A program made the translations under genes and the position numbers. A stretch of DNA of 64,000 nt from positions 128,501 to 192,500 of the forward strand of contig CAJHNH020008461.1 in the NCBI GenBank assembly GCA_905116865.2. Direction: 5' to 3'. The number at the start of each line of letters is the position of its first letter. Within the stretch, counting starts at the first letter, position 1. Shown here one piece after another: positions 55,850 to 64,000 of the stretch. A model generated the notes under the pieces. The model saw nothing but the letters and a program-made list of their open reading frames with translations, searched no databases and was not told the origin of the DNA. The stretch is from Candidula unifasciata (Eukaryota > Mollusca > Gastropoda > Stylommatophora > Geomitridae).

Positions 55850-56590
55850 ATCTCTAAAGATGTCATGACACTCAGAAGGTACTGCAGGGATCAAATTCCT
55901 GTGGCCATAGACACAAGTGAGGGAACTGATAGATCAGCATTCAGACCCAGAAGATATCATCTCCACAGATTGATTTGTGAAGTGCCAATCAAGGTCAGCA
56001 TTGGCATACACAGTGCAAACAAATGGGGAAAACAATACAGGAGGACAGCGGCGCTTACCAGACAACCATGTCAAGCATGACCATGGAAATAGCCGCTGCT
56101 TCTAGAGCATTAGCATGGGTATCCGAGCAAACCGCCACACAGGCAGTAATTGTATCAGACTCCATGAATATGCTTCAGAAGAAAGCAACAGGCGGTGTGC
56201 GCTCTGAATGGGTAGAAAGCATTCGAAAATCACACTTAACCTCCCTCACCTGGTCATGCGGGCGTAAAGGGAAATGAGCAAGCGGAAACTGGCAAGTACT
56301 GCACTAAGGTATGTGGGAAGAAGCATGGACAGAGCAGATACCAACAACGCTGTACAGACTGGGCTAGTGGATAATGAGGAATCCCTTACACTAACACGAT
56401 TGCGTGACATGGGAGTAAAGCATGGTGAAGCATGTCTATGCCGTCTTCAAGGCCGAGATAGGAGACAATATAACAAGCTTCTCATGGGAATAAATAGTAG
56501 AAGTACTTTGGAGTGGCTGCTCCATCAGAGGACTGAGCACACATGGGAATGCCCAATGTGCAGTGACATTCATTGTGATAACATAACATA
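55850..56590 (+). mobile_element. RNase H-type LINE 3' half
   Basis: RNase H blocks: SSMTMEIAAASRALAWVSEQ with the catalytic Glu, VIVSDSMNMLQKKATGGVRS with the catalytic Asp; then a tail LTLTRLRDMGVKHGEACLCR, RDRRQYNKLLMG, LEWLLHQRTEHTWECPMCSD. The tail holds a CPMC...H..(N) cluster. The PGHAG motif is frame-broken near 56255. Confidence 0.75.
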
Positions 56591-56609
56591 ATATGTCATT
56601 ATACCCTGT

Positions 56610-56885
56610 CAGATGAGACAAAGCCACCAGGAACCACTCTGTCATATAAGACAAACCCACCAAGAACCACTTTGTCAGATGAGACAAACCCACCAGGAAC
56701 CACTCTGTCAAACGAGACAAACCCACCAGGAACCACTTTGTCAGATGAGACAAACCCACCAGAAACCACTATGTCAGATAAGACAGACCCACCAGGAACC
56801 ACTCTGTCAGATGAGACAAACTCACCAGTAACCACTTAGTCAGATGAGACAAACCCACAAAGAACCACTCTGTCAGATGAGACAT
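56610..56885. repeat. 33-bp minisatellite, 8 copies
   Basis: Units read gtcagatgagacaaacccac + caggaaccactct. 33 is a multiple of 3, so both strands give long open frames. Confidence 0.9.
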
Positions 56886-57023
56886 TTAAACTTATCAGGA
56901 AGCTTTCACAGTCAGACATTATGAATGCAATAAGTGATGTCTTCACAGAACTTAGTGATTATGACTAATAACCCTTTTGCCCTGGGAAGACTAATAAATT
57001 CTGTAAAAATGCATTTAAAATGT

Positions 57024-57029
<6 letters not shown>

Positions 57030-57054
<25 letters not shown>

Positions 57055-57600
57055 AATATGTTTTGGGTGACTCATGCAATGACCCTGTGACTTCTATCAT
57101 TGAAGCTTACAAGAAAATTGAATTTCAACTATTTTTAGTTAATGTATTCTCAGAGATGTGGTTTTACAGAAGAATGCTTAAAATACCTTGGACAGCTAAA
57201 AAGAGCAATCAAGAGGTTCTGAAAGAGGCGGGAGCCCGAAGACAACTTATCATAGACATCAGAAGGAGACAGTCATCATTTTTTGGCCATGTTATGAGAA
57301 GAGAGAAAATTGAACATGCTGTGACCACTGGAAAGATCTGCGGAAGAATGGATAGAGAAGACAATAAGAGAACATTCTTGACAGTCTTGCTGCATGGCAT
57401 GAAGGTGTGTCAGTACACAAACTAATACATGCTGCAGGAGATTGGGGATTGTGGAGAGCCATGATCGCCCACGCCAGTAGGCAAGGCGCCTGATGATGAT
57501 TCACATCCAGGCCTCCTAAATGTTAGCACAGGTGTGAATTCAGCCAATGGCGTTACCTATGTACCTCATAAACTGGTTACTATAGGCAGTTCAGAAAAGT
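57030..57600 (+). repeat. Dispersed repeat interrupted by a LINE
   Basis: The left part (57060-57115, gggtgactcatgcaatgacc ... ctatcattgaagc) and right part (57510-57560, ctaaatgttagcacaggtgt + gaattcagccaatggcg) match the continuous copy at 41878-42110; the LINE at 57120-57505 lies between. Confidence 0.5.
57120..57505 (+). mobile_element. LINE tail remnant, well kept
   Basis: The frame reads EMWFYRRMLKIPWTAKKSNQ, EVLKEAGARRQLIIDIRRRQ, FFGHVMRREKIEHAVTTGKI, CGRM. After a one-base change the frame goes on as an SLAAWHEGV / ELI-like stretch and ends in GATGATGAT. It is the clearest member of the family at 22060-22645 and 33330-33982. Confidence 0.85.
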
Positions 57601-58394
57601 GGCATTTACTGAAAATAGAACACAACCAGAAGTATCGGTTTTCAGATAATATGGGCAAAAAGGTTAAAACAACTGTAGTAATTGTAAAATATAATGGCGG
57701 CAAACATGACCATGATGGAGATGTTCATGAAGAAGATTCTGAACTTACTTCTGTGAACGGAGCGCTTCGTGCTGAGAACTTCGATCAGACACACATCCAC
57801 TGAACACATTCCGAAACATGGCCAATCAGGACTCCCAGGCACTCAAATTCACAGATCCCTTATACAAATAAAGCCATCAAGGCACCGAGTTCACCAATGG
57901 AAGCAAAAGGTGCTGGCTTAGTAAACCCTGACAGGCAGTGATCTTCATAACTCTGGTGCTAATAGTTAGAACATTCTGGCCTCTGGTTGCCAGGAGATTG
58001 TGGGCTGTAATAAATGAAACAAAAATGCATGATCACACAACATAAACCACATAAAGTCAATTTCTCTGGTTCATTTATCCGTGTTCACCAGCTCTAAACT
58101 CTGGCAAGAGGTCCTGGTTGTTTATCTATTTCTGGATTTTGGTTTAGTTTCAAGATTTGCGTGTACATCTGTTTTTACATATTTGGCTTTTTTGTATGCA
58201 GATTGTTGATTCCTTGCTTCTCAGGCAGATGCATGCTGACTGTGAAGGAAACCTCTAATAAGTCTAGTCTTACAACCTGCTCTTGGGGAGCAGTACCCCC
58301 CCAGCACAGTAAACTCCCAGAACCCACATGGGGAACAGACATTGGGAGCTGAACATGAGAAAAGGGAAGCTAAGAATAAAAGAAGCATCACAAG
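57601..58394. other. Spacer with an unassigned 89-codon frame
   Basis: A plus-strand frame at 57534-57803 starts inside repeat sequence and has no recognisable domain. The rest holds nothing I can support. Confidence 0.35.
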
Positions 58395-58480
58395 GTATTT
58401 AGGAAGTTGTGGTGGCAATATGACAAGATACTTGCCTGCTGGCCGGCCCAGGCTTCAAATCCACACTGGGGGAGACATTT
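58395..58480 (+). mobile_element. Possible SINE head
   Basis: A tRNA-like stretch with box B-like ggcttcaaatcc; the body is missing, replaced by a G-rich tract at 58487-58508. Confidence 0.35.
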
Positions 58481-58559
58481 GGTTTGGGGGGGGCGGGGGG
58501 GGGGGGGGTGTGTGTTTTCAAAACATGTTTATTGAATAGTGTATGCCCTGTGTGGGAGA

Positions 58560-58710
58560 GATTTAAGATTCTTCTTCTTGCTCTTCTGGTTCTCTCGACC
58601 ACAGATACACTGTGCAGTTGTAGAGATTCTCTAAAGTTATTCTTATATCTTGTTCTTGGTCTACCTCGTGATTTTATCCATCTCCTCTTCTGATGTATGC
58701 CTTGTGTGGT
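58560..58710 (-). mobile_element. LINE tail-like fragment
   Basis: The minus strand reads RRWIKSRGRPRTRYKNNFRE then SLQLHSVS, a RGRPRxRxxxNFxESL tail. Confidence 0.5.
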
Positions 58711-58734
58711 ATGGCATCTAGCTGCTTTGCCACC

Positions 58735-59320
58735 ACAGCTTCCCAAAGCACACCATAACCCCATTATGACCCCCATTATGACACCATATCCCTGATGAGC
58801 CAACTGCGTAAAGGGTAATAAGTGAGCGGCCCAACTGGAAAGCAATGCACCAACACATACAGGAAGAAGCATGGACACAGCAGAAATCATCAACGCTGTA
58901 CGGACTAGGCAAGTGGATAATGACATTTTTTTACACTAACATTATTGCATGACATGATAGTAAAGCATGATGAAGCACATCTATGGCGCCTTCGAAGCCG
59001 AGACAGGTTACATAACCAATCCCTCATAGGAACAATTAGTAAAAGCACCGTGAAATGGCTGCTGCATTTGAGGACTGAGCACACACAGAAATGCCCAATA
59101 TGCAGTGATGTCAACTGTAATAACATAACATACATGAGTTCCGGTGTTAATAATGCCAGTCCTAGGCTTGTTGACAAGACATCTTGCCAGTCATGCCTCG
59201 TTAAGCTGATCTCAACTGCCAATGTTCGCATTCTGAGCAGCAATGTTCCCAAAATACTTCCACTCTTCCATCTCTCTGAGGACATTAACACTGTCAGCCC
59301 CCCAGTGTCATGAATGGTCC
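58735..59320 (+). mobile_element. RNase H-type LINE tail
   Basis: Blocks: SNAPTHTGRSMDTAEIINAV with RTRQVDND, then LWRLRSRDRLHNQSLIGTIS, KWLLHLRTEHTQKCPICSDV, SCQSCLVKLISTANVRILSS. The CPIC...N element parallels CPMC at 56.55 kb. Frame broken near 58.93 kb. Confidence 0.75.
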
Positions 59321-59344
59321 CAGAAGACAGTTTTTGCCTTCTAT

Positions 59345-59500
59345 ATGGTTAGTAGCCCCATGATGATGATGAAGGTGATGGTGATGACACAAGCTTTCAT
59401 GTGGCTGGCTTCACAGGACTATTGACTATCCCCACGTGTGTGTTGAGTAATTCCATGAGCATGATCTGGAGGGTCGGGGGTGGCTCTGTACATGGAAAGT
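59345..59500 (+). mobile_element. LINE RNase H fragment
   Basis: MTQAFMWLASQDY in one frame followed by TCVLSNSMSMIWRVGGG in another; together they match the VTKAMMWLETQNFSHACILS.(Y/S)(T/M)SML block at 15.2 kb. Confidence 0.55.
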
Positions 59501-59544
59501 GAAATGAGTCATTACAAAACAGGTGTTCCACAGTCCTGACATAC

Positions 59545-59647
59545 CAAAGTTACACAAATATCCAGCAATCCGGTAGCAGAAAAAGCTGCTTTGATTTTCA
59601 CAATAGTACAAAAACGTTCCTTCTTCTCTCTGACTTTCAGGATGAGA
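59545..59647 (-). CDS. Candidate upstream RhoGAP exon
   Basis: A minus-strand segment with acceptor catccttctaag and donor ACTTTG|gtatgt. It would give one base plus 34 codons: LILKVREKKERFCTIVKIKA then AFSATGLLDICVTL. The composition is protein-like and the donor is strong. It ends in phase 0 whereas the next known exon needs phase 2, so at least one more exon would have to lie between. No homology is claimed. Confidence 0.3.
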
Positions 59648-60124
59648 CTTAGAAGGATGCATCAGATGCAAGACTTGGTATGTGCTACACAGATGGTATT
59701 TATGGCCCTTATTTATTCAATCTATCTATAACCTCTCTAGTTCTGCTCCCAATCTATCCATAACCTCTTCTGCTCCCAATTTGTCGAAGTGGCAATATTT
59801 TTTCTAGTGCAGTCTGGGGAAGTCTTGATACATTTTTGAATCATTTATCTGGGGTTTTTTTAAGCAGCTTAGTAGTGGTTCCGTCACAACTTATTTCCTG
59901 ATGTCGTCATTTGTGATCCTGTCTTTTCTAGATACATTTAGGATTGACCACTGACATTTTATTTCTGTTGTTTCCAGTTTTCTTAAGAAAGTTGATTTGA
60001 TTTATTAATATAGAAAGGAAACGAGGCAGGTTTAATGTCTCACAAGATTGAAAATATTAACTGCATGCTTACTGGCATAATGTAAATTAGCTATCCCACA
60101 GCCTATATGGGTAGAATAATGTTA
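59648..60124. other. Spacer, no gene seen
   Basis: AT-rich sequence without repeats or supported frames. Confidence 0.45.
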
Positions 60125-60790
60125 TCTGTATGAGTTAAGTTGAGAATTAACATCACAGCACTGAGGGCATTCTATGTGTGCTCCGTCCTCATGTTCAGCA
60201 GCCAGTGCAGAATTCCAATACTGATGTTACCAGTCACAATCTGGTTATATGTCCATCTTGCCTTTCCTCTGAGTGTAGTGAGCCGGCCAGACCCTCTGGT
60301 TACACCCAGATGCCTCATTCTCTCCAGGCCATAATAACCTTCTATCTCTACTGATTCTGTTGCTTGTTTTCAAAGGGCCTTGACCGCATTTGCTTGTTCA
60401 TTACACACCATGCCAGCATCTCGTGGAGAAAAGACCCAAAGTATACTCACTACCCATGACCTTCCCAGTGAAGCTTGCCACTCTGCTCAAAGCATCCCCG
60501 TCTTCACCTTTCTCAGCATGCCTTCAGAGTCTGTTACAATTATGACATGTGTATGCATCTTGTTTTCTAGCCACTGGAGAGCTGCAGTTGCCACCTCCAC
60601 CTCTATTCTCATGCTAGACGCTGTGCTGTCATATGCTAGGCTGTTTCGATACGAAACCCCAGGCACTTCTCTTCCCTCTCAACACCAAACCATCTGTATA
60701 GATAATCAGATCACCTGGGCGTGAATCGTCAAGAATCAACTGTTGGACTTCCACCTCCGTAGCACCTGCTGGCCACTCTCGGCACACCCG
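60125..60790 (-). mobile_element. RNase H-type LINE 3' half
   Basis: Minus-strand blocks: VEVATAALQWLENKMHTCH-like, VIIVTDSEGMLRKVKT, SWVVSILWVFSPRDAGMVCN + EQANAV (decayed PGHAGV.GNE.AD), LTTLRGKARW, and a 3' part homologous to 3595-3720 and 36325-36460. Frame shifts throughout. Confidence 0.75.
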
Positions 60791-60839
60791 GCCTAATGTG
60801 ATCATTTTATTTGCTCATGAGTCCCAGCTATTTAGTTTA

Positions 60840-61065
60840 GCCCCAATCCACGCCGTGTATAGCGGCGTTGGAGATACTCTCGGCGGTGACGGTATAGTCC
60901 CCAGGAGTCCGGAATTTGGCGGTGGCGGTATAGTCCCCAAGTGACACGAGACTGAGGCCCTGTTAGGGTATATTTTCGGCCTCGATAATTTGGGACAGTT
61001 ATTCGGAAGATAGCCGAATTTTCCTCTGGTATTCTGACCCACTTCTCTCCTCGACCAATGTTCAG
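60840..61065. repeat. CpG-rich block with direct repeats
   Basis: The phrase ggcggtgacggtatagtccc + caggagtcc recurs as ggcggtggcggtatagtccc + caagtgaca 41 bases later. The block is much richer in CpG than its surroundings. It may be the 5' UTR/promoter part of a retroelement or a regulatory CpG segment; the sequence does not decide. Confidence 0.5.
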
Positions 61066-61374
61066 CATGTATACTTTTCTTGTCTTATTGATATGTCTTT
61101 TGCTGGAGCCATTTACGACTTTTCCCTTTTCAACCTATGACCCTTACCTTATCTGTATGATTAACTTTTATAACAATGAGGTCTTAACAATAATACCTGT
61201 GATAACAATCACAAACTCTGAATGATCAAATGAAACTACAAACAATTTTTGTAAAACAACAAATGGCAATGCTATAACAAAAATCAATCTAACAATCTAT
61301 TAAACTGGAGACCTGTAACAAAGTACATTTATAGCACACTAAGACTAAAGCCATATTATTATTATTTACAAAAC

Positions 61375-61650
61375 AAACAGACCACACAGCCGTCAATAAA
61401 AGACCACACAGCCGTCAATAAAAGTAAAAGAGTAAGACCACAATGCCGTCAATAAAAGAGTAAGACCACACAGTACAGTCACAGCCGTCAATAAAAGAGT
61501 AAGACCACACAGCCGTCAATAAAAGACCACACAGCCGTCAATAAAGACCACACAGCCGTCAATAAAAGACCACACAGCCGTCAATAAAAGACCACACAGC
61601 CGTCAATAAAAGACCATACAGCCGTCAATAAAAGACCACACAGCCGTCAA
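61375..61650. repeat. 22-bp minisatellite, about 11 copies
   Basis: Units read agaccacacagccgtcaata + aa, with some longer agtaagacc variants. Confidence 0.9.
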
Positions 61651-61854
61651 TTTAAAAAAAAAATATTTAAAAAAAACGATCTTACTATGCCAAAGCCAAA
61701 GGAAATATAATGGCTAGCAAATTTCGGAAGAAACTGAAGTGTGAAAATTTAGATATTCAACAGTTGTTTATTTTTAACAACTTAACAGGTGTATAGCTGC
61801 GGCATTCAAACACTTGGACGTATATAAACACAGGTCGTCGATCTGCATACTCAC

Positions 61855-62000
61855 ATCTTATGTGTAAATTCAGCGAGCAAAGCTACATGTTGTGCAGTCA
61901 ACGAAGAAATAAATAATCCCAGAAACGGAAGAAATACAAGTTAGGCAGCCGTTAGACGGCGGCTCGTATTATCTGTAGGCGTGACCCGGAAGTGAATGGG
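61855..62000 (-). promoter_or_regulatory. Candidate 5' UTR exon/promoter of RhoGAP gene
   Basis: On the minus strand, CACTTCCGGGTCACGCC (with an ETS-type CCGGAAGT on the plus strand) precedes a TATTTCTTCCGTTTCTGGG stretch and, further on, a strong donor AAGAT|gtgagtatg at 61855/61854. CpG density is raised against background. The layout suits a TATA-less housekeeping promoter with a non-coding first exon. It is inference from motif arrangement only. Confidence 0.25.
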
Positions 62001-62284
62001 AAATGGTCTCAACAGACGTAAGTGTTTCCTGGTATAGGCCAGCCAACGAATTAGTCGCCTTTTACGACATGCTTCTCGGGGAAACGGTGGGTCTATTCAT
62101 TTTTGACCCAGTCTAGGGCTCAGGAACCCACACGTGGATAAGTGGAAAAACTAATTATATAATAAGTGTACCCCGCCCTTACTATGTCTAAAACCGAAAA
62201 TGTATATAGGGGATATTTCTTTTTAATAACAATAGAAATGAATGAACGAAGTATTTATACAATATATAAACGACAAAATTATAT
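62001..62284. other. Spacer, no gene seen
   Basis: AT-rich sequence next to the RT fragment. Confidence 0.4.
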
Positions 62285-63257
62285 ATTTAATATATCGTGG
62301 ACACTATCATGACCTTTTTTAGCAGTACCTCCATGACCTCCCTCTTATCAGCCGCTGATCCTTAACTGCACTCAGAGCTTCATGCAGAGGGTGGTCTGTG
62401 TCTGCAGCTACCCTGAGATATGACTTCGCCTGCATCACCTTGTGCCTACCTGCAACCGTCGGCAAACCAAGGATGTATCGCATACACACCACTGGGGTGT
62501 CTCTGGTGCAACCCAGAATGACCCGCATAGCCGCGTTCTGTATGCGCTCTAGTTTGTCCATCTGACTCTTTGAGACGGTAAGCAGTCCCAAGCCATAATC
62601 CACCACTGACAGGATCAGGTGCTGATATAGTTTGAAAAGCATTCTCTGCTCTATGTCAATCGCAGGCATAGTCTTAAGTGCACTAAGACCTTTTTGGCAT
62701 CTCGTCACAGCACTCTCCACATTGTCCTTATATGACAGGCTCCTGTCAAATGTAATTACCAGATACTTCAGTTTGCTCTCTCTGTTGACGTCTCTACCAT
62801 CTATCGTGAGACTTGGGACATTAGTTTTAACGATTCTGTTGTCCAGAGAACACCACAAAACAGACGCCTTCATTTCTGTACACCACCCAGTCACTTTGTC
62901 TAGTGTCGCTTGTAGCTCCCGAGCTGTTTGTTCCCTCTCTCCCCCCTGCCTATATGCAAGTATATCATCCGCAAAAGTCAGTATCCTTCCAACTCCTGGT
63001 GCTTCTAGGCTTGCAATCTTGCTCGTATACACATTAAAGAGCACAGGCGAGATGGCGGACCCCTGAGGCAGTCCTGGAGGCAAAGTGCATGGTTCAGAGA
63101 TCCATGAGCCCAGTCGGAGAGCAACCCGACGTGAATACAGAACAGCTGCAACCCAATTCACAAGCCTTGGATTGACCTCCTTCTCCCTCAGTGCAGTCAT
63201 TAAGATGTCGTATCTCACTCTGTTATAAGCATCCTCGAGATCTAGTCCTACCGCCAT
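62285..63257 (-). mobile_element. LINE reverse transcriptase, long open fragment
   Basis: An uninterrupted minus-strand frame (62319-63257, 312 codons) covers RT motif A (VGLDLEDAYNRVRYDIL), motif B (GLPQGSAISPVLFNVYTSKI), motif C with the intact catalytic pair (ILTFADDILAY), and the thumb (LYQHLILSVVDYGLGLLTVS, MDKLERIQNAAMRVILGCTR). It is 5'-truncated just before motif A and lacks the RNase H half at its 3' end. It is the best-preserved polymerase in the window, of the I/R1/LOA type by its companion RNase H copies. Confidence 0.88.
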
Positions 63258-63279
63258 AGTTTCCTGTCTGTTAGATGCT

Positions 63280-63640
63280 TGTCATACAAGTGCCACGTAG
63301 ACATCTTCATACTTAGAGCCAAGAAAGGTATAACAGCACTCAACGTGCTAGCAGCAGCTGATCTTGAACAACGAATACTTTTCTTTCTCTATCAAAGGTT
63401 TGTGTTAAGCGTAATTGGCTATGGTCTGGGCTTCCTCACTATCAGCAGAACCCATCTAGAAAGACTGGACCGAGTGCAAAATGAGAACTTTGAGACCCAT
63501 ACTCTGCTGCTGGTTTGCCGACGATGGCTAACAGACACAAAGTCGCACAGGTCAAGGCGTACATGACATCAACCACCCACAGCAGAAAGCTATACACGAC
63601 ACAAAAGACCCCTCTCTAGGCTGGCCAAGGCTGAAGATTT
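63280..63640 (+). mobile_element. LINE RT thumb fragment, inverted partner
   Basis: Reads KKGITALNVLAAADLEQRIL, FFLYQRFVLSVIGYGLGFLT, ISRTHLERLDRVQNE, the same thumb as in the adjacent minus-strand copy but on the opposite strand and diverged. It stops near 63640. Confidence 0.8.
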
Positions 63641-63783
63641 AATCCAGCAGGTATGCCATCTAGCCTAAATTATTTTGTTTAATTAAATTCATGCTTTTCT
63701 GATTAACTTTTAATATCACCAAGCGAAAGTCGCAATGGATAGGGCCCACATCAGTAGTATTAGTACTAGTAGTAGCAGCAGGT

Positions 63784-64000
63784 AGGCTCTGTGCCTAAGT
63801 CGATGCGAACGCTTCGTAATGCCGTGGTGTCGGGTTCGATCCCAGCTGCGGGCCATGCGCCTTGCGTTGGTTTCGACAGTGGTATCAGGGGGCCGACCGT
63901 CCAGCGGCAATGGCAAACTACTTGACGTAAATTTGCCTAGAGAAACCACACAACAGCCAAGGACTGCTGTGGTTAGTTCTGCAACGTCCTGTAAAGGATA
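63784..64000 (+). mobile_element. tRNA-headed SINE, family B, cut by window edge
   Basis: Begins ggctctgtgcctaagtcgat with box B GGGTTCGATCCC; the body matches 10765-10986 and 21724-21958 and ends in GCAACGTCCTGTAAAGGATA at the last base of the window. Confidence 0.85.

Noticed and set aside
57534..57803. An 89-codon plus-strand frame
   Set aside because: It starts in a dispersed repeat and has no recognised motif; kept only as an unassigned frame.
57785..57845. Another upstream RhoGAP exon candidate between tgtgttcag and gtaagt near 57.74-57.79 kb
   Set aside because: Reading phase from either side gives an in-frame stop or the wrong exit phase.
58399..58926. A 175-codon minus-strand frame
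   Set aside because: It strings together a LINE tail (GRPRTRYKNNF), a poly(G) tract and antisense of an RNase H LINE; not a gene.
1..64000. Integrated virus or toxin gene
   Set aside because: No capsid, envelope, LTR-gag-pol organisation or toxin-like cysteine-rich secreted frame was seen; all polymerases are non-LTR type.

Overview
This window is nuclear DNA from an animal. It is AT-rich, has long GT-AG introns and carries only two recognisable protein-coding loci in 64 kb. Degenerate non-LTR retrotransposon tails, tRNA-headed SINEs, hAT-type elements, minisatellites and long poly(C)/(AT)n tracts fill most of the rest. I infer a mollusc, probably a gastropod, from the style of repeats and retroelement tails; no feature here proves it.

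The two genes. (1) On the plus strand, the last two coding exons of a type I membrane protein: a phase 1-1 LDL-receptor class A exon (4902-5018) joins in phase to a terminal exon with a transmembrane helix and short cytoplasmic tail (6644-6930). Its 5' part lies outside the window. (2) On the minus strand, a RhoGAP-domain protein gene. Seven exons from 55649 down to a TAG stop at 43507 splice together in phase (55586-55649, 53939-54100, 52381-52490, 50674-50839, 47923-48088, 46662-46885, 43507-44598), giving about 660 residues. The N-terminus is not resolved; 59545-59647 is a candidate earlier exon and a CpG-containing segment near 61.9-62.0 kb a candidate 5' end.

Layout. 0-4.9 kb: AT microsatellites, SINEs and LINE tails. 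4.9-7 kb: LDLa/TM gene with a 38-bp minisatellite in its intron. 7.9-8.5 kb: hAT-like element. 9-15.7 kb: SINEs, several LINE tails, a perfect 83-bp x4 array and a long degenerate RT-RNase H LINE. 15.9-18.6 kb: a minisatellite of about 46 copies. 19.5-20.1 kb: decayed transposon-type coding sequence. 20.4-27 kb: three minisatellites, two of them interrupted by retroelements with target-site duplications. 27 kb: Tigger/jerky-type transposase remnant. 28-38 kb: dispersed repeats, LINE tails and a 1.24-kb hAT element with a nested LINE. 38.4-40.4 kb: a 19/20-bp satellite that yields a spurious 737-codon open frame. 42.7-56 kb: the RhoGAP gene, whose introns are loaded with minisatellites. 56-64 kb: RNase H-bearing LINE fragments on both strands and a SINE at the right edge.

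The most unusual observation is that a 36-bp minisatellite (53.27-53.95 kb) is built from the exon/intron junction of a RhoGAP exon, so the intron carries roughly 18 extra near-copies of the real 5' splice site plus the last 16 exon bases. A more diverged case of the same thing sits at the next-to-last exon (46.34-46.67 kb). Individual minisatellites also record datable insertions, and unrelated-looking arrays share unit cores. I found no CRISPR, operon, viral genome or toxin gene.
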